A stretch of DNA of 64,000 nt from positions 124,001 through 188,000 of the forward strand of contig CALUTL010000001.1 of the NCBI GenBank assembly GCA_944323655.1, written 5' to 3'. The stretch's first letter is position 1, and each line of letters begins with the position of its first letter. Made by a program: the position numbers and the translations under genes. This stretch comes from Candidatus Gastranaerophilales bacterium (lineage in GTDB: Bacteria; Cyanobacteriota; Vampirovibrionia; Gastranaerophilales; Gastranaerophilaceae). Below, one piece after another: positions 59,726 through 64,000 of the stretch. Below the pieces are notes generated by a model. The model was not told the origin of the DNA and made no database searches. It saw only the letters and a list, made by a program, of their open reading frames with translations.

Positions 59726-61435
59726 ATGTCAACAAGTATTGATTATTTTGACTATATACGAATCAGTATAGCGTCACCGGAAAGGATTCTAAAATGGTCC
59801 TACGGTGAAGTTACAAAACCGGAAACAATCAACTACCGTACATTAAAACCTGAGCGTGACGGTTTATTCTGCGAAAGGATTTTTGGACCGTCAAAGGACT
59901 GGGAGTGCTATTGCGGTAAGTACAAAAGAGTACGTCACAAAGGTATAATCTGCGAAAGATGCGGTGTTGAAGTTACAGATTCAAAAGTAAGACGTCAGAG
60001 AATGGGGCATATCAAATTAGCGGCACCTGTTTCTCACATTTGGTTTTTAAAAGGGATTCCTTCATATTTAGGCTTGCTTCTTGATATGACTTTAAAAGAT
60101 CTTGAACAGGTAATTTACTTCAACAATTACGTAGTTTTAGATCCGGGCGACAGCCAATTCAAAAAGCTTCAGCTTTTAGGCGAAGAAGAATATGAAGATT
60201 ACATGGCAGAAAACGAAGATTCTACATTAAAAGTCGGAATCGGCGCAGAAGCAATAAAAGAACTTTTGTCAGAAATTAACACCAAAGATTTGGCAGAAGA
60301 AATCAGAACAGAATTAGCAGGTTCTGTAAATTCAGTTCAAAAGAAAAGTAAATTAATTAAACGTCTAAGATTGTTAGACAGTTTAATTTCATCAGAAACA
60401 GATCCTACCTGGATGATAATGGACGTGCTTCCTGTAACCCCACCGGATTTAAGACCGATGGTACAGTTAGACGGCGGACGTTTTGCAACATCAGATTTAA
60501 ACGACTTATACAGACGTGTAATCAACAGAAACAACCGTTTGCAGAGATTGTTGGAAATGGGCGCACCGGAAATCATCGTAAGAAACGAAAAACGTATGCT
60601 TCAGGAAGCTGTAGACGCATTGATTGATAACGGCAGAAGAGGCAGAACGGTAGTAGGCCCGAACAACAGAGCATTAAAATCATTATCTAACATTATTGAA
60701 GGTAAACAAGGACGTTTCCGTCAGAACTTGTTAGGTAAACGTGTTGACTACTCAGGTCGTTCAGTAATTGTTGTAGGTCCGCAATTAAGCTTAAATCAGT
60801 GCGGTTTGCCAAAAGAAATGGCGATTGAATTATTCAAGCCGTTTGTAGTAAACAAGCTAATCGAGCGCGGATACGTACAAAACATAAAATCAGCTAAAAA
60901 GAAAATCGAACGTTCCGAAGCAATTGTTTGGGATATCTTGGAAGAGGTAATTGACGGACATCCGGTATTATTGAACCGTGCCCCGACACTTCACAGATTA
61001 GGTATACAGGCATTTGAACCGAAATTGGTAGAAGGACGTGCAATACAGCTTCACCCGCTTGTTTGTACAGCATTCAACGCAGACTTCGACGGTGACCAGA
61101 TGGCAGTACACGTACCGCTTTCAATTGAAGCACAGACAGAAGCAAGAATGTTAATGCTTGCAACAAACAACATCCTTGCACCTGCAACCGGAAAACCGAT
61201 AATTACACCGACACAGGATATGGTCTTGGGTATGTATTACCTGACAATCCTAAAAAATCCGGAATCAGATCCGAAAGGATATTTCTACAATTTCCAAGAT
61301 GCAATATCAGCATTGGAAGTCGGTGTAATAGATCTTCACGACAAAATCGTAGTTCGTGACGAACACGGCGGAAGAATAGAAACAACAGCAGGAAGAATAA
61401 TCTTCAATGAAGCGGTAAGAAAAGCACTTGCTTAA
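59726..61435 (+). CDS. rpoC1: RNA polymerase gamma subunit (N-terminal beta')
   Basis: 569 residues corresponding to the N-terminal part of beta'. Contains the first zinc site ([20 protein letters not shown]), the NKRNRLQRLL-like lid region, and the catalytic magnesium motif [12 protein letters not shown]. It stops cleanly at TAA 61433-61435 after [10 protein letters not shown], and rpoC2 starts 50 nt later with its own ribosome site. So this is a natural split, not a frameshift. ATG 59726 chosen: AAAGGAG lies upstream and the homologous N-terminus begins there; the frame is open back to 59657. Confidence 0.97.
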   Translation: MSTSIDYFDYIRISIASPERILKWSYGEVTKPETINYRTLKPERDGLFCERIFGPSKDWECYCGKYKRVRHKGIICERCGVEVTDSKVRRQRMGHIKLAAPVSHIWFLKGIPSYLGLLLDMTLKDLEQVIYFNNYVVLDPGDSQFKKLQLLGEEEYEDYMAENEDSTLKVGIGAEAIKELLSEINTKDLAEEIRTELAGSVNSVQKKSKLIKRLRLLDSLISSETDPTWMIMDVLPVTPPDLRPMVQLDGGRFATSDLNDLYRRVINRNNRLQRLLEMGAPEIIVRNEKRMLQEAVDALIDNGRRGRTVVGPNNRALKSLSNIIEGKQGRFRQNLLGKRVDYSGRSVIVVGPQLSLNQCGLPKEMAIELFKPFVVNKLIERGYVQNIKSAKKKIERSEAIVWDILEEVIDGHPVLLNRAPTLHRLGIQAFEPKLVEGRAIQLHPLVCTAFNADFDGDQMAVHVPLSIEAQTEARMLMLATNNILAPATGKPIITPTQDMVLGMYYLTILKNPESDPKGYFYNFQDAISALEVGVIDLHDKIVVRDEHGGRIETTAGRIIFNEAVRKALA

Positions 61436-61485
61436 TTCAAAACCGAAATTAAATGTAAACTATATTAAGAAAAAGGAAATATAGA

Positions 61486-64000
61486 ATGGAAACATATACA
61501 AATTCAAAGAAAACTCTTGAATATATTAACAAACAGATGGATAAAAAAGGATTAAACAACCTTCTGTCGCAAATTTATCTTGAGTTTGGCGGGGCAAAAA
61601 CCGCAGAACTTGCAAACAGCCTGAAGAATTTAGGATACAAATACGCAACAAAATCAGGCACAACAATTTCAATTTCGGACTTGCAGGTTCCGTCAGTAAA
61701 GAAAGAACTTTTACAGGAAGCAGAAAAAGAAATTGAAAAATCAACAAACAGATACTTAAAAGGTGAAATCACCGAAGTAGAAAGATACACAAAGGTTATC
61801 GACACCTGGTCAGAAACAACAGAAAAATTAACAGCACAGGTAGTTGAGAACTTTGATAAATTAAATCCGGTATATATGATGGCATTCTCCGGAGCGAGAG
61901 GTAACTTATCACAGGTATCCCAGCTTGTCGGAATGAGAGGTTTGATGGCAGACGCACAAGGTCAGATTATCGACCTTCCGATTAAAGCAAACTTCAAAGA
62001 AGGCTTATCCGTTACAGAATACATCATTTCCTCATACGGTGCACGTAAAGGTCTTGTAGATACGGCGTTAAAAACAGCTGACTCCGGATACTTAACCAGA
62101 CGTCTGGTTGATGTTGCACAGGACGTAATTATTAGAGCAGACGACTGCCACACAACAAAATCAATCAATATGAAACCGATTACAAACGGAGATGCAGTAA
62201 TTGTACCGTTAATTGACAGACTTTTAGGCAGAACGATAGCAGAAGATATTGTTGATACAGACGGAACAGTTCTTGTAAAATCAGGGACAACAATGAACCG
62301 TGACGATATCAGAAAAGTAGCACATTTGAACCTGCAGCAGTTGAAAGTTCGTTCAGGATTAACCTGCGGACTTGAATACGGTATTTGCCAGAAGTGCTAC
62401 GGTTGGGCAATGACAACTCAAAAACTTGTTGATATCGGTGAAGCAATCGGTATTATAGCAGCCCAGTCAATCGGTGAACCCGGAACACAGCTTACAATGA
62501 GAACCTTCCACACGGGCGGTGTATTCAAAGGTGCCGGTGCAATGAAGTCAATAGAAGCAAAATCAGCAGGTGAAATTGTTTCTAACGTAAGAACCCGCGA
62601 AGTAAGAACACGTCACGGGGACGTAGTTAAAGTTGCAAACTATGAAGCAGATATCGAAATTAAAAGTGCAAAACGAACCGATAAATACCACATTCCAGCG
62701 GGTTCAACCGTATACTTTGAAAACGGAATGCAGGTAGAAAAAGGCTTTAAGTTAGCGACATACGAACCTGTATCATCAGGAGACGGTTCACGTTTAACCG
62801 AAAAAGCGACAAAAGATATTACATCGGATTTGTCAGGTGAAGTTATCTACGAAGACTTCATAGCAGATGAAAAGAAAGACCGTCAAGGAAACATTTCAAG
62901 AACAACAAACAAACAAGGTATCATTTGGGTTCTTGGAGGCGATGTATACAACCTTCCGGGCGGATCTAAAGTTCTTGTAAAAGACGAACAGAAAGTTACC
63001 GAAGGCGAAAAACTTGCCGAGACATTAATGCTTTCTGAACACGGCGGAGAAGTTCGTTTTGGAGAAGATCTTGTAATAGAAGATGTTAAATTTGAAGGCA
63101 AAAACATAAAGAAAATTGTTCAAGGTAAAGAATTGACAATTGTTATAGCATCATTACAGCCTGAAAATGCAACATTTGAGCAAACCAAAAAAGAACAACT
63201 TTGGACAGTGGACAAAACAGGTGAAAAATACATCGTTAAAGCTCCTGTAGATACACCGGTAGAAAACGGAATGATAATAGCAGAGCTTTTGGATGATGAA
63301 TGTGCAGTAACATCTTCAGGTGAAATCAGATACGTTGACGTTGAAGTTGATGAAAACCAGATTATAACAAAACCTGGATCGGTTGTGTTTATCCCTGAAG
63401 AAATTCACCAGATATCCAAAGACAGTTCATTGAAGATGGTTGAAAACGGAACATTCGTTACAGCAGGCACAGAAGTTGTAAAAGACGTGTACTGCCACAT
63501 TGACGGTATTGTTGAATTTAAAGAATTTAACGATATTATCCACGAAATTACCGTAAGACCTGGTGAAGTACATCAACTTTCAAGCATATCAGAGCTTAAA
63601 GTTGACGAAGGCGAAGTTGTTAAGAAAGGTACAGTAATAGCTGACGGAATCAAGGCAAAAGAAACATCAATCATCACAATTATGGATTCAGCAAATGATG
63701 ACATTGATATTGATGATTTGGATGAAGAAATTGATACAACATTGTCACTTGACGAAGACAACATCGCAAATCAGCCTGTACAAATTCTTATAAGACCTGT
63801 TCAGGTATTGGAAGTTCAGCAGAAGGATGTTTCAATTAAATTTAACACAACAGACGATTTAATTGACATTGTTCCTGTAACTCAACTTCAATACAAAGAC
63901 GGTGCAAGAGTAAGAAACCTAGACGGTTCAACAATTACCAGAACAAGTCTTGTTTTACAAATGCAGGGTTACCTGTCACACCTAAAAGGTATGGTAGAAC
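61486..64000 (+). CDS. rpoC2: RNA polymerase beta' subunit, C-terminal part (partial at right edge)
   Basis: 838 codons are visible from ATG 61486 (AAAAGGAAAT upstream); the end is outside the window. Seen: [20 protein letters not shown] (bridge-helix region), the second zinc site with Cys in ADDCHTT and [11 protein letters not shown], and the trigger-loop first half [20 protein letters not shown]. After that comes a long insertion of repeated beta-rich units ([58 protein letters not shown]). This placement matches the SI3 insertion of cyanobacterial beta'. The second half of the trigger loop is not yet reached at the edge. Confidence 0.96.
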   Translation, partial: METYTNSKKTLEYINKQMDKKGLNNLLSQIYLEFGGAKTAELANSLKNLGYKYATKSGTTISISDLQVPSVKKELLQEAEKEIEKSTNRYLKGEITEVERYTKVIDTWSETTEKLTAQVVENFDKLNPVYMMAFSGARGNLSQVSQLVGMRGLMADAQGQIIDLPIKANFKEGLSVTEYIISSYGARKGLVDTALKTADSGYLTRRLVDVAQDVIIRADDCHTTKSINMKPITNGDAVIVPLIDRLLGRTIAEDIVDTDGTVLVKSGTTMNRDDIRKVAHLNLQQLKVRSGLTCGLEYGICQKCYGWAMTTQKLVDIGEAIGIIAAQSIGEPGTQLTMRTFHTGGVFKGAGAMKSIEAKSAGEIVSNVRTREVRTRHGDVVKVANYEADIEIKSAKRTDKYHIPAGSTVYFENGMQVEKGFKLATYEPVSSGDGSRLTEKATKDITSDLSGEVIYEDFIADEKKDRQGNISRTTNKQGIIWVLGGDVYNLPGGSKVLVKDEQKVTEGEKLAETLMLSEHGGEVRFGEDLVIEDVKFEGKNIKKIVQGKELTIVIASLQPENATFEQTKKEQLWTVDKTGEKYIVKAPVDTPVENGMIIAELLDDECAVTSSGEIRYVDVEVDENQIITKPGSVVFIPEEIHQISKDSSLKMVENGTFVTAGTEVVKDVYCHIDGIVEFKEFNDIIHEITVRPGEVHQLSSISELKVDEGEVVKKGTVIADGIKAKETSIITIMDSANDDIDIDDLDEEIDTTLSLDEDNIANQPVQILIRPVQVLEVQQKDVSIKFNTTDDLIDIVPVTQLQYKDGARVRNLDGSTITRTSLVLQMQGYLSHLKGMVE

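Noticed and set aside
59640-61486. Frameshift explaining the split of beta' into two genes
   Set aside because: rpoC1 ends cleanly, rpoC2 has its own AAAGGAAAT and ATG, and the split point is the one known from cyanobacteria.

Overview
The window looks like chromosomal DNA from an anaerobic, diderm, AT-rich member of the non-photosynthetic Cyanobacteriota (Vampirovibrionia/Melainabacteria, probably a gut Gastranaerophilales). The main evidence is the RNA polymerase beta' subunit split into rpoC1 and rpoC2 right after rpoB. rpoC2 carries a long insertion after the first half of the trigger loop, as in cyanobacteria. Supporting signs are LPS-transport genes (lptC, lptA-like), an outer-membrane efflux channel, a peroxide/oxygen-reduction operon typical of anaerobes, and several prepilins with GF(T/S)xxE leaders. 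This placement is by reading alone. I saw no rRNA, tRNA, CRISPR array, insertion sequence, phage or plasmid module.

Layout. 1-4.7 kb: a divergent tripartite drug-efflux locus (truncated TolC-like gene; emrA/emrB-like pair) and a multi-membrane-span orphan. 4.7-7.3 kb: a SIMPL protein with a small exported protein, then gdhA. 7.5-12.5 kb: an operon of three paralogous prepilin-like proteins, one of 960 residues, with glycine-rich bodies. 12.5-19.3 kb: YqeG phosphatase and U32 protein leftward; rightward a 44-residue membrane peptide, a lone ABC permease, a SulP transporter, an AmiC-type amidase and an orphan. 19.4-28.5 kb: thrS, a GT8 glycosyltransferase, ssb with a four-carbon sugar-acid kinase and a PdxA-family dehydrogenase, secF, secD and dapA. 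28.6-35.3 kb: an envelope/DNA operon lptC-lptA-TPR-dprA-topA-aroE. 35.4-42.9 kb: HU, a GT2 synthase with apt, and a leftward operon rny-ymdB-PHP-orphan-LOG-HEAT. 43.1-52.6 kb: a CheR-like methyltransferase with an orphan, pepA, the operon perR-rubredoxin-rubrerythrin-rubrerythrin-like-flavodiiron protein, an M16 protease and an XRE regulator. 52.7-56 kb: a prepilin and a four-gene tandem family of small exported proteins. 56.3-64 kb: rpoB-rpoC1-rpoC2 (open at the right edge).

How the parts fit. The perR operon reads as a self-contained peroxide/O2 defence unit, with a PerR-like operator lying on its own start site. rny-ymdB keep the RNA-decay pairing known from Firmicutes. lptC-lptA, the GT2/GT8 transferases, AmiC and secDF serve the envelope. 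dprA plus several prepilins hint at DNA uptake, but no pilus motor, prepilin peptidase or ComEC lies in the window.

The most unusual items are the glycine-rich prepilin paralogs, the tandem exported family at 53.4-55.9 kb, and a recurring promoter design. In that design the -10 box sits almost exactly six bases before the start codon of genes without a Shine-Dalgarno, which predicts leaderless mRNAs for about seven genes.
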